A stretch of 7,964 bases of DNA from Bacteroidales bacterium (GCA_900768725.1 CAAGDU010000024.1:1-7964); one strand, 5' to 3'. Positions 1 through 5,716 are shown, counted from the first letter of the stretch. Notes: a model not told the origin generated them from the letters alone. A program made the numbers and translations.

Positions 1-690
1 ATTCACGGCATCTTGACCGGTCATCGCATCCACTACGAAGAGCGTCTCCGTGGGCTTGATAGCCTGCTTGATAGCCGCTATCTCCTGCATCATCTGCTCA
101 TCCACCGCCAAACGACCGGCAGTATCCACAATCACCACGTCGTAGCCATACACTCGCGCCTCGGCGATGGCTTTCTCCGCTTTCTTCACGGGGTTGCTCT
201 CGCCTTCGCCGGTATAGACCTTTGCGTTAATCTGCTCACCCAATACGCGCAACTGCTCAATAGCGGCGGGGCGATACACATCGCACGCCACCAGCATCAC
301 TTTCTTGCCTTTCTTCGTCTGTAAGTAGTTCGCCAACTTGCTGGCGAACGTGGTCTTACCGGAACCTTGCAGACCCGACATGAGGATTACCGCAGGTGCC
401 CCTTTCAGGTTGATTTCCTGCGCCTCGCCGCCCATCAACTCTGCCAACTCGTCGTGGGTGATTTTCACCATCAACTGCCCGGGGCGAACAGCGGTCATCA
501 CGTTCTGCCCCAATGCTTTGGCTTTCACTTGGTCGGTAAACTGCTTGGCGGTCTTGTAGTTCACATCGGCTTCCAGCAATGCCTTGCGGATATCCTTCAC
601 GGTCTCCGCAATGTTAATCTCGGTGATACGTCCTTCACCCTTCAGAATCTTAAACGAGCGTTCCAGCCGCTCCGACAAATTATCAAACAT
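1..690 (-). CDS. ffh: Signal recognition particle GTPase Ffh (SRP54), N-terminal part
   Basis: Ffh is the GTPase of the signal recognition particle; with 4.5S RNA it binds signal sequences emerging from the ribosome and delivers the nascent chain to FtsY at the inner membrane. The 230 codons seen begin with MFDNLSERLERSF, the normal Ffh N terminus, at the ATG ending at 690. Residues 1 to about 90 are the helical N domain. The G domain follows, with P-loop GLQGSGKTT at 106-114, DVYRPAA at 137-143 and DTAGRL at 189-194. The open frame reaches base 1 without a stop, so the rest of the G domain and the methionine-rich M domain (about half the usual 440-450 residues) lie outside the window. No Shine-Dalgarno is visible, which is usual in Bacteroidota. 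The gene diverges from rplS and has its own promoter and a leader of roughly 180 nt. Identification is essentially certain. Confidence 0.97.
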   Translation of the reverse strand, partial: MFDNLSERLERSFKILKGEGRITEINIAETVKDIRKALLEADVNYKTAKQFTDQVKAKALGQNVMTAVRPGQLMVKITHDELAELMGGEAQEINLKGAPAVILMSGLQGSGKTTFASKLANYLQTKKGKKVMLVACDVYRPAAIEQLRVLGEQINAKVYTGEGESNPVKKAEKAIAEARVYGYDVVIVDTAGRLAVDEQMMQEIAAIKQAIKPTETLFVVDAMTGQDAVN

Positions 691-695
691 ATTTT

Positions 696-765
696 TTTAG
701 TGATTAGTGTCCGGGTACGCCCCGACCCATCGGGGCTATAAGTGGTTTGTGGTTAGTATTCAGTG
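696..765. repeat. Heptad repeats (consensus nTTAGTG) around a GC-rich hairpin in the ffh leader
   Basis: Two in-phase heptads, TTTAGTG and ATTAGTG, occupy 696-709. Four more, all in the same orientation, occupy 738-765 (ATAAGTG, GTTTGTG, GTTAGTA, TTCAGTG). Between them is a perfect 7-bp hairpin: GCCCCGA at 719-725 and TCGGGGC at 730-736 with a 4-nt loop. The block ends 5 nt before the ffh start codon and lies inside the predicted ffh 5' leader. The repeat pattern is seen directly; any role in ffh translation or transcription is inference. Confidence 0.6.
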
Positions 766-797
766 CCCCTTTTTGTTGTGAGACAAAGGTAATAAGT

Positions 798-856
798 CTT
801 TTATCTTTTATCCTTTATCCTTCATCCGTAGATAAACTTAACCCTTTATCTTTCAT
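798..856. repeat. Second heptad block (consensus CTTTTAT) in the ffh leader
   Basis: Four consecutive 7-mers at 798-825 (CTTTTAT, CTTTTAT, CCTTTAT, CCTTCAT) and two more at 843-856 (CCTTTAT, CTTTCAT) flank a short unrelated stretch. GATAAA at 831-836 is complementary to TTTATC on either side, so alternative small hairpins are possible. The unit differs in sequence from the heptads at 696-765 but has the same period. It lies just downstream of the ffh promoter, in the transcribed leader. Confidence 0.5.
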
Positions 857-873
857 CATTGAAAAAGCGGCTG

Positions 874-905
874 CAAAGGTACAAAAAAAAACGTACATTT
901 CCAAA
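874..905 (-). promoter_or_regulatory. ffh promoter, Bacteroidota type
   Basis: On the minus strand, TTTG (902-905) is followed after exactly 20 bp by TACCTTTG (874-881), a full match to the Bacteroidota primary sigma consensus TTTG-N19-21-TAnnTTTG. Transcription would start near 868, giving ffh a leader of about 180 nt. A second TACCTTTG at 784-791 lacks a TTTG at the right distance and is less likely to be used. Confidence 0.75.
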
Positions 906-1025
906 TATCTCTGTAAAAAAGTAAGGTAAATACGCAGATATCCCCCTACCCTACACCCAAATATATACGTCAATGCCACTTTTTGCTGTCCACTATTATT
1001 TTTTTTTCAGAATTAAGCACAAAAG

Positions 1026-1058
1026 TTTGCGTATCTCAAAAAAAAGCAGTATCTTTGC
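1026..1058 (+). promoter_or_regulatory. rplS promoter, Bacteroidota type
   Basis: TTTG at 1026-1029, a 20-bp spacer, then TATCTTTG at 1050-1057 exactly match the Bacteroidota consensus TTTG-N19-21-TAnnTTTG. A start near 1063-1066 leaves a leader of about 100 nt before the rplS ATG at 1167. The element points away from the ffh promoter; the two -33 boxes are about 120 bp apart, so this is a divergent promoter pair with an AT-rich centre. Confidence 0.8.
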
Positions 1059-1067
1059 ACCCGATTT

Positions 1068-1139
1068 GCGCTGAGTCTCTGGCGATTTAGGTAGGAAACG
1101 GCATGGGTCGGTGTCCGAATAGTAGTGAATACTCTGCGC
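1068..1139 (+). promoter_or_regulatory. Candidate structured leader of rplS
   Basis: GCGCTGAGT at 1068-1076 can pair with ACTCTGCGC at 1131-1139 (8 of 9 positions, one T-T mismatch), closing a 54-nt interior. Inside, TCGG at 1108-1111 and CCGA at 1115-1118 form a small hairpin. The closing helix starts within a few bases of the predicted transcription start and ends 27 nt before the rplS ATG. Autoregulatory leaders are known for many ribosomal protein genes, including L19 in Firmicutes; that this one is such a leader is inference from position and pairing. Confidence 0.4.
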
Positions 1140-1166
1140 GTAACTGTTAAAAACACCATTACAGAA

Positions 1167-1520
1167 ATGGATTTGATTAAGATTGCCGAACAGGCATTCG
1201 CCGGCGAGAAGAAAGAGTTTCCGGCATTCAAGGCAGGTGACCAAATCACGGTTGCTTATCGTATTAAAGAGGGTAACAAAGAGCGTGTGCAAGAGTTCCG
1301 CGGGGATGTGATCTGCATCCACGGCAGCGAGGACAAGAAGCGTTTCACCGTTCGCAAGATGTCGGGCAACGTGGGTGTAGAGCGTATCTTCCCTATGGAC
1401 AGCCCCTTCATCGAGAGCATTACGGTGAACAAGTACGGTAAGGTACGTCGCTCAAAAATCTACTATCTGCGTAAACTCACAGGTAAGAAAGCACGTATCC
1501 AAGAGCGCCGCGTGAAGTAA
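1167..1520 (+). CDS. rplS: 50S ribosomal protein L19 (bL19)
   Basis: L19 binds 23S rRNA on the subunit-facing side of the 50S subunit, near the contact with 30S. The 117-residue product has the expected family length and features: N-terminal helix MDLIKIAEQAF, the core EGNKERVQEFRGDVICI, KRFTVRKMSGNVGVERIFP, and the basic C-terminal end KVRRSKIYYLRKLTGKKARI. The ATG at 1167 is chosen because L19 homologues begin at MDLIK. A GTG at 1125 in the same frame would add 14 residues that are not part of the family and would lie inside the structured leader. The gene stands alone as a transcription unit, with a strong promoter upstream and a strong terminator 20 nt after the stop. The acidic and polar segment around HGSEDKKR is typical. 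Confidence 0.96.
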   Translation: MDLIKIAEQAFAGEKKEFPAFKAGDQITVAYRIKEGNKERVQEFRGDVICIHGSEDKKRFTVRKMSGNVGVERIFPMDSPFIESITVNKYGKVRRSKIYYLRKLTGKKARIQERRVK

Positions 1521-1539
1521 AAACAACCGCCGTTCGAGA

Positions 1540-1578
1540 AAAAGAGACTGTTTAACCGCGCGTTAGATAGTCTCTTTT
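1540..1578 (+). terminator. Strong intrinsic terminator after rplS
   Basis: AAAAGAGACT at 1540-1549 pairs with AGTCTCTTTT at 1569-1578. Pairing continues inward through G1550-C1556 with G1562-T1568 (two G-T wobbles) to a 5-nt CGCGC loop, giving a 17-bp uninterrupted helix that ends in a T run. It starts 20 nt after the rplS stop codon. Confidence 0.88.
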
Positions 1579-1580
1579 CA

Positions 1581-1588
1581 TAATTTTG
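1581..1588 (+). promoter_or_regulatory. Possible -7 element for the META lipoprotein gene
   Basis: TAATTTTG matches the TAnnTTTG -7 box and would place transcription start about 45 nt before the ATG at 1640. No TTTG is found 19-21 bp upstream; that region is the loop and distal arm of the rplS terminator. This is a half-match only. Confidence 0.3.
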
Positions 1589-1639
1589 CAACTTCATACA
1601 TGACGATACATAATTAACGCAATCATACACTTTATTTAT

Positions 1640-2101
1640 ATGAAAAAAATTCCATTTATACTACTTTGCAGTATCACCTTTTTAATGAATGCATGCGCTA
1701 TTCATTCGTCCTCAAAGTCAGAAAATCAATCAGCAGGAGAAAATACGCCCAAAAGCATCATCGGCTGTTGGACTGTTCGTGAGTTTGATGATATTATTCT
1801 TACTGACGACAATGTTTCTTATCCCGTGATAAATTTCCGCGAAGAGGGACGCATGGATGCTACTGCCGGCTGCAACACCATCAGTGGAGAATACACATAC
1901 GCAGCAGCGACACTCACTTTCTCGGACAAACTATGCCAAACGCTTATGTATTGCGCTGACGAAGAGATAAACCGAAACGAGCATCTGCTCATACAAGCGA
2001 TGGATAGTGTACTCTTCGTGAACAGTTGTGGTGCTGATTCGCTTCTGCTACAAGGAAAGCATACAATGTTTTTAGTGAAAGCAACAACCACTTGCCCCTA
2101 A
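1640..2101 (+). CDS. META/HslJ-domain lipoprotein
   Basis: The protein is a 153-residue predicted lipoprotein. Residues 1-18 are a signal peptide (MKK, then a hydrophobic stretch) ending LMNA before Cys19, a loose Bacteroidota-style lipobox. A short Ser-rich linker (about 20-40) leads to a META domain (HslJ family): GCWTV at 42-46, YPVINF at 61-66, AGCNTISGEY at 76-85 and TLMYC at 101-105. META domains occur in secreted or outer-membrane-associated proteins, and E. coli HslJ is linked to novobiocin resistance and heat induction, but no biochemical activity is established here. The mature chain has several cysteines (43, 78, 99, 105, 130, 152), so disulphides are possible. No acidic export signal is evident just after Cys19, so periplasm-facing anchoring is likely. 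The gene is monocistronic between two terminators. Confidence 0.82.
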   Translation: MKKIPFILLCSITFLMNACAIHSSSKSENQSAGENTPKSIIGCWTVREFDDIILTDDNVSYPVINFREEGRMDATAGCNTISGEYTYAAATLTFSDKLCQTLMYCADEEINRNEHLLIQAMDSVLFVNSCGADSLLLQGKHTMFLVKATTTCP

Positions 2102-2180
2102 CATATCCTTCCATCCTCTTGGTAATACAATCGTAAAATAGGGACTATCCATCTTTATCGCAAAATACACTACCCTACTT

Positions 2181-2220
2181 AAGTAAACGACACCTGCCCG
2201 TGGACAGGTGTCGTTTACTT
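2181..2220. terminator. Bidirectional terminator between converging genes
   Basis: AAGTAAACGACACCTG (2181-2196) and CAGGTGTCGTTTACTT (2205-2220) form a perfect 16-bp inverted repeat around an 8-nt loop. The stem is A/T-rich at its base and G/C-rich near the loop on both strands. It lies 80 bp after the META lipoprotein stop and 31 bp beyond the acetyltransferase stop on the other strand, so it can end transcription from both sides. Confidence 0.82.
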
Positions 2221-2251
2221 ATACGCTCAACCAATATCTATTTCTCAAAAA

Positions 2252-2827
2252 TTATCCTTCCTCAAAACAAACTTCTCCATCGTGTAAGCGGTAGCGCTCG
2301 CCGGTGGCGGGGCAGGTGGCAGTGCCTGACTCGTCGAAGTGCAGTTTCTCGCCGTGGCGGCTCACCCAGCCGATGCGCCGTGCGGGGTTGCCTACCATCA
2401 GCGCAAAGGCGGGCACGTCCTTCGTTACCACCGAGCCTGCTCCGATGAGGCAATAGGCACCCAAGCGGTGCCCGCAGACGATGGTGGCATTGGCACCCAC
2501 CGATGCGCCACGCTCGATGATGGTCTCGCGGTATTCGGACTTGCGGCTGACTGCCGAACGGGGATTGATGACATTGGTGAAGACCATGCTCGGACCGAGG
2601 AACACATCGTCTTCGCAGCGCACGCCCGTATAGACGGACACGTTGTTTTGTATCTTGCAGTTCCTGCCCAGCACCACATCGGGCGAGATAACGACGTTCT
2701 GCCCGATGTTGCAGTCCTCGCCGATGGTGCAGCCCGCCATCACATGGCTGAAATGCCAAATCTTGGTGCCCTTGCCTATGCGGCACCCCTCATCTACATA
2801 CGATGATTCGTGAACGAAATAATCCAT
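2252..2827 (-). CDS. Left-handed beta-helix sugar N-acetyltransferase (WbpD/WlbB-like)
   Basis: This 191-residue protein is a hexapeptide-repeat (LbH) acyltransferase, probably trimeric and cytoplasmic. Turns with the repeat pattern cover about residues 12-77 (for example IGKGTK, IGEDCN, IGQNVV, LGRNCK) and 103-135. A loop with FTNVINPRSAVSRK (83-96) interrupts them, and the acetyl-CoA end LMVGNPARRIGW (143-154) follows. This arrangement and the start MDYFVHESSYVDEGCRIG resemble WbpD/WlbB, which acetylate the 3-amino group of UDP-2-acetamido-3-amino-glucuronate for O-antigen sugars. dTDP-3-amino-sugar acetyltransferases (QdtC type) are close relatives, so the substrate is not settled. The C-terminal 35 residues include CPATGERYRL, a tail also seen in WlbB-like proteins. 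It is the last gene of the dxr-rseP run, 102 bp after rseP, separated by a long hairpin. No partner dehydrogenase or aminotransferase is in the window. Confidence 0.85.
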   Translation of the reverse strand: MDYFVHESSYVDEGCRIGKGTKIWHFSHVMAGCTIGEDCNIGQNVVISPDVVLGRNCKIQNNVSVYTGVRCEDDVFLGPSMVFTNVINPRSAVSRKSEYRETIIERGASVGANATIVCGHRLGAYCLIGAGSVVTKDVPAFALMVGNPARRIGWVSRHGEKLHFDESGTATCPATGERYRLHDGEVCFEEG

Positions 2828-2830
2828 GGT

Positions 2831-2928
2831 AATTATGAATTATGAATTATGAATTATGAATTATGAGTGCCCTTGCTCTGAAACTCAATTCCGATGCGCT
2901 CATAATTCTTAATTCATAATTCTTAATT
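2831..2928. repeat. AATTATG heptad array forming a long hairpin between rseP and the acetyltransferase
   Basis: Five exact AATTATG units run head to tail at 2831-2865. Facing them at 2901-2928 are CATAATT, CTTAATT, CATAATT, CTTAATT, the reverse complement with one change in alternate units. Positions 2838-2870 pair with 2896-2928 over 33 positions with only two mismatches and one G-T, leaving a 25-nt loop. The array begins 3 nt upstream of the acetyltransferase start codon and ends one base before the rseP stop codon, so the hairpin fills nearly the whole gap of the presumed shared mRNA. Similar simple arrays are common between genes in Bacteroidales; their function is not known to me. Confidence 0.85.
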
Positions 2929-2929
2929 A

Positions 2930-4486
2930 TCAAAAGAACGCTTTGAAGATATCGTTTCCGTTGGCGAAGATGAGCAGCGCGAGGAGCAACCAGAAGCCGA
3001 TGTTGTTCGCCACCTCGAGGAACTTGTCGCTCGGTTTCTTGCGCGTGATAATCTCCCACAAGAGGAAGAGGATATAGCCTCCGTCCAGCACGGGGATGGG
3101 GAGGAAGTTCATGAACGCCAGCGCGAGGCTGATGAACGCCGTCATGCTCCAGAACGAGTGCCAATACCACACATTGGGGAACATGTTGCCGATAGCGCCG
3201 AAGCCGCCGACCGACTGCGCCCCTTCCTTGGTGAATACCAGTCGGAACTGCTTCACGTAGAGCACCAGCATGTCCCATCCGCTCTTGATTCCGGCGGGGA
3301 TGGCCTGACAGAACGTGTAGTCGGTGTGCTCCAAGGGGTAGAAGGAGTAGAGTCCTTTCATATAGACGCCCATCGTGGCTTGGTCGCCGATGAACATCCG
3401 CGTCTCTCGATACACCGCGCTGTCGCCCGCCACGGTGCGGTAGTAGCCCACGGTGATGCTGTCGCAGGGATATTTCTGCAATTCGTTGCGCACCTGCACC
3501 ACGCAGGGAGTCTCTACGCCATTGATTTTCACTATTCTATCGTCTTTCTCAATGCCAGCGAAGTAAGCGGCGTTGTCGGGCATGACCGAGTCCACCACGA
3601 AGGGAATGAACTCCGAAATCAACACATAGCCGCGCTTTTGATACGACTTATCCGCGTGCGCTTTCTGCCGCTCCTGCTTGTCGTGCTCGTTGACAATCGC
3701 CATGTAGCGCTCTCCCAAGTCCTCCGACAGGGTCAGGCGGACGGTGTCCGTGCCGCGCAGCACCACCACATCGCGCTTGCCTTCGATGATAATCGCATTG
3801 ACCACCTCGCTGAGGCTCTGCGGCTCCTCTCCGTTGATGGACAGTATCTTATCTTGCTGTTGGAAACCCTCTTGCAGCAACACGTCGGAGTAGTACAAAC
3901 CCGAGTCTATCTTCTGCAGCGGCAGCGTGTCGGTGCCCCAATACGCCACCACGCCGATGTAAATCACGAGCGCGCCGATGAAGTTCATCAGGATACCGCC
4001 CATGATGATGAACAGCCGTTGCCATGCGGGTTTGGAGCGGAACTCCCACGACTGCGGCTCCGAGGGCAGGTCGTCTATCGAGTGGGTCTCGTCCACCATG
4101 CCCGCGATGGCGCAGTAGCCGCCGAACGGCAGCCAGCCGATGCCCCATTCCGTGTTGTCGGGGTCGCGACGCCAGTCGCCCTCGGGCAGCGCCATGCGCT
4201 CCTCATCGGTCATCGGGCGAAGGATGGGGTTGCCTTTCTTGTCTTTTTTCGCCTCCTTCGTCATCGGGTCTATCACCTCCACGGCGGCGGGCTCCACGTT
4301 CTTCGCAAAGAACTTGAAACGCCACTTGCCGTCCACTTTCTTGGCGCGAAACAGCGACACCTGCGGGTTGAAGAACATGTAGAACTTCTCCACGCGTACC
4401 TTAAATAACTTAGCAAAAAGGAAATGCCCGAACTCGTGAATAATCACCAAGAGACTCAGGGCAACTATCAATTGTATCCACTTCAT
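2930..4486 (-). CDS. rseP: Site-2 intramembrane zinc protease RseP (M50 family)
   Basis: RseP-type proteases cut single-pass membrane substrates inside the inner membrane, classically an anti-sigma factor after a first periplasmic cut, and also remnant signal peptides. The 518-residue product has HEFGH (17-21) in the first membrane helix and NFLPIPVLDGG (460-470) in a later one; His17, His21 and Asp468 are the expected zinc ligands with Glu18 catalytic. IGWLPFGGY (116-124) is the conserved loop before a second helix at about 158-183. Two PDZ-like domains follow, near 195-262 and 293-350 (GIEKDDRIVKING at 311-323), with the last helix at about 497-508. A charged insert at roughly 45-113 makes it longer than E. 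coli RseP (450). The ATG at 4486 is chosen over an in-frame TTG at 4492, which lies inside the upstream octamer repeat. It follows dxr by 69 bp, as is common in bacteria, and is probably co-transcribed with it. Confidence 0.95.
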   Translation of the reverse strand: MKWIQLIVALSLLVIIHEFGHFLFAKLFKVRVEKFYMFFNPQVSLFRAKKVDGKWRFKFFAKNVEPAAVEVIDPMTKEAKKDKKGNPILRPMTDEERMALPEGDWRRDPDNTEWGIGWLPFGGYCAIAGMVDETHSIDDLPSEPQSWEFRSKPAWQRLFIIMGGILMNFIGALVIYIGVVAYWGTDTLPLQKIDSGLYYSDVLLQEGFQQQDKILSINGEEPQSLSEVVNAIIIEGKRDVVVLRGTDTVRLTLSEDLGERYMAIVNEHDKQERQKAHADKSYQKRGYVLISEFIPFVVDSVMPDNAAYFAGIEKDDRIVKINGVETPCVVQVRNELQKYPCDSITVGYYRTVAGDSAVYRETRMFIGDQATMGVYMKGLYSFYPLEHTDYTFCQAIPAGIKSGWDMLVLYVKQFRLVFTKEGAQSVGGFGAIGNMFPNVWYWHSFWSMTAFISLALAFMNFLPIPVLDGGYILFLLWEIITRKKPSDKFLEVANNIGFWLLLALLIFANGNDIFKAFF

Positions 4487-4490
4487 ATTC

Positions 4491-4570
4491 AATTTGAAAA
4501 TTTGTAAATTTGAAAATTTGAAAATTGTTTACACCGCACGGTAAATGGTCAATCGTCAAATTGTCAAATT
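4491..4570. repeat. AATTTGAA octamer array forming a hairpin between dxr and rseP
   Basis: Four head-to-tail octamers lie at 4491-4522 (AATTTGAA, AATTTGTA, AATTTGAA, AATTTGAA) plus a partial unit to 4527. Two GTCAAATT units at 4555-4570, the near reverse complement, face them. Units at 4507-4522 pair with 4555-4570 at 14 of 16 positions, ATTG (4524-4527) pairs with CAAT (4550-4553), and TTTAC (4528-4532) with GTAAA (4541-4545) at the tip around an 8-nt loop. The left arm begins 5 nt upstream of the rseP ATG. The right arm lies inside dxr and encodes its last residues (NLTI) and its stop codon at 4556-4558. Confidence 0.8.
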
Positions 4571-5716
4571 AAGTATCATCTCCTCGGCTATCGTCCTCGC
4601 CTCTTGGTCGGCGGCGACGTAGTCTTCATAGGTCGGCTGCGCGATGAACGGTGCTTTGTCCATCGTGGCGGCAATCACCTCCGACATCTGCAAGAACCCG
4701 CATCGTCCCTCGCGGAAAGCGAGGTTCGCCACCTCGTTGGCGGCGTTCAGCACGCAAGGCACGTTGCCGCCGCGCCTCATCGCCTCGTATGCCAGCCCGA
4801 GGTTCGGGAACCGCTGCAGGTCGGGCTCCTCGAAGGTCAGGTCGCGCACGGCAAACAGGTCCATGCGCGGGAAGTCGCTGTGCAGACGCTCGGGGTAGGT
4901 GAGCGCGTACTGTATCGGCAGCCGCATGTCGGGCGCGCCCAACTGCGCTTTCACCGCGCCGTCCGAGAACTGCACCGCCGAGTGCACTATCGACTGCGGG
5001 TGCACCAGCACCTGTATCTTCTCCGCGGGCACGCCGAACAGCCACTTCGCCTCAATCACCTCGAAGCCTTTGTTCATCATGCTTGCCGAGTCGATGGTTA
5101 TCTTCGCGCCCATGTCCCAGTTGGGGTGTTTCAGCGCGTCGGCAGCCGTCACGTGCGCCATCTGCTCGAGGGTGAAGCGGCGGAAAGGTCCGCCGCTTGC
5201 GGTCAGCAGTATCTTCTCTATCTCGCTGCGGCTCTCGCCCGCCAACGACTGGAAAATCGCGGAATGTTCGCTGTCCACGGGCAGGATGGGCACGCGGTGC
5301 TCCTGCGCCAGGCGGCAGATGATTTCGCCTGCCACCACCAGCGTCTCTTTGTTCGCCAGCGCGATGGTCTTGCCGGCTTTTATCGCCTCTATCGTCGGGC
5401 GCAGACCGGCGTACCCCACCATCGAGGCGACCACGATGTCGATACTCGGCATGGTAACCATCTGCGCGATGGCGTCCGCGCCTGCCCATACCTTCACGGG
5501 CATGTCTTGCAGCGCCTCTCTCAGCACCTCGTACTTGCTCTCGTCGCCTATGCACACCACCTCGGGGTGGAACTCCCGCGCCTGTGCCACCAGCATATCC
5601 ACGCTGCGATGGGCGCACAAGGCATACACCTCGAAGCGCTCTTTGTTCGCACGCACCACATCCAGCGTCTGCGTACCTATCGACCCTGTGCTACCAAGTA
5701 TGGCTATCTGTTTCAT
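4556..5716 (-). CDS. dxr: 1-deoxy-D-xylulose 5-phosphate reductoisomerase
   Basis: Dxr (IspC) converts DXP to 2-C-methyl-D-erythritol 4-phosphate with NADPH and a divalent metal, the committed step of the MEP isoprenoid pathway, in the cytoplasm. The 386-residue protein has the usual length. GSTGSIG (8-14) binds NADPH and ALANKE (119-124) is conserved. Asp148 and Glu150 in PVDSEHSAIF, with Glu219 in MNKGFEVIEA, are the metal ligands. The substrate-site residues TASGGPFR (172-179), HPNWDMG (197-203) and HPQSIVHS (239-246) are present. All expected catalytic residues are intact. The ATG at 5716 gives the standard MKQIAILGSTGSIG start. The C terminus ILNLTI and the stop codon are written by the octamer repeat that continues into the dxr-rseP gap. 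A possible promoter lies about 50 bp upstream; rseP follows 69 bp downstream. Confidence 0.97.
   Translation of the reverse strand: MKQIAILGSTGSIGTQTLDVVRANKERFEVYALCAHRSVDMLVAQAREFHPEVVCIGDESKYEVLREALQDMPVKVWAGADAIAQMVTMPSIDIVVASMVGYAGLRPTIEAIKAGKTIALANKETLVVAGEIICRLAQEHRVPILPVDSEHSAIFQSLAGESRSEIEKILLTASGGPFRRFTLEQMAHVTAADALKHPNWDMGAKITIDSASMMNKGFEVIEAKWLFGVPAEKIQVLVHPQSIVHSAVQFSDGAVKAQLGAPDMRLPIQYALTYPERLHSDFPRMDLFAVRDLTFEEPDLQRFPNLGLAYEAMRRGGNVPCVLNAANEVANLAFREGRCGFLQMSEVIAATMDKAPFIAQPTYEDYVAADQEARTIAEEMILNLTI

Noticed and set aside
784..791. Second minus-strand TACCTTTG as another ffh promoter
   Set aside because: No TTTG lies 19-21 bp upstream of it, whereas the box at 874-881 has one at exactly 20 bp.
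747..929. Small 60-codon open frame on the plus strand in the ffh leader
   Set aside because: It is low-complexity repeat sequence opposite the leader, without a promoter on that strand or any recognisable protein.
1125..1166. GTG start that would lengthen L19 by 14 residues
   Set aside because: L19 homologues start at MDLIK (1167), and the extension would lie in the structured leader.
2831..2865. CRISPR-like array
   Set aside because: The units are 7 bp and directly adjoining with no spacers, and no cas gene is present.
3158..4408. Open frame of 416 codons on the plus strand opposite rseP
   Set aside because: It is antisense to a protein with clear family motifs, its translation is rich in His, Arg and Val without recognisable domains, and it follows from the codon bias of rseP.
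4487..4492. TTG start two codons before the rseP ATG
   Set aside because: It is part of the octamer repeat, and the ATG at 4486 gives the standard N terminus.
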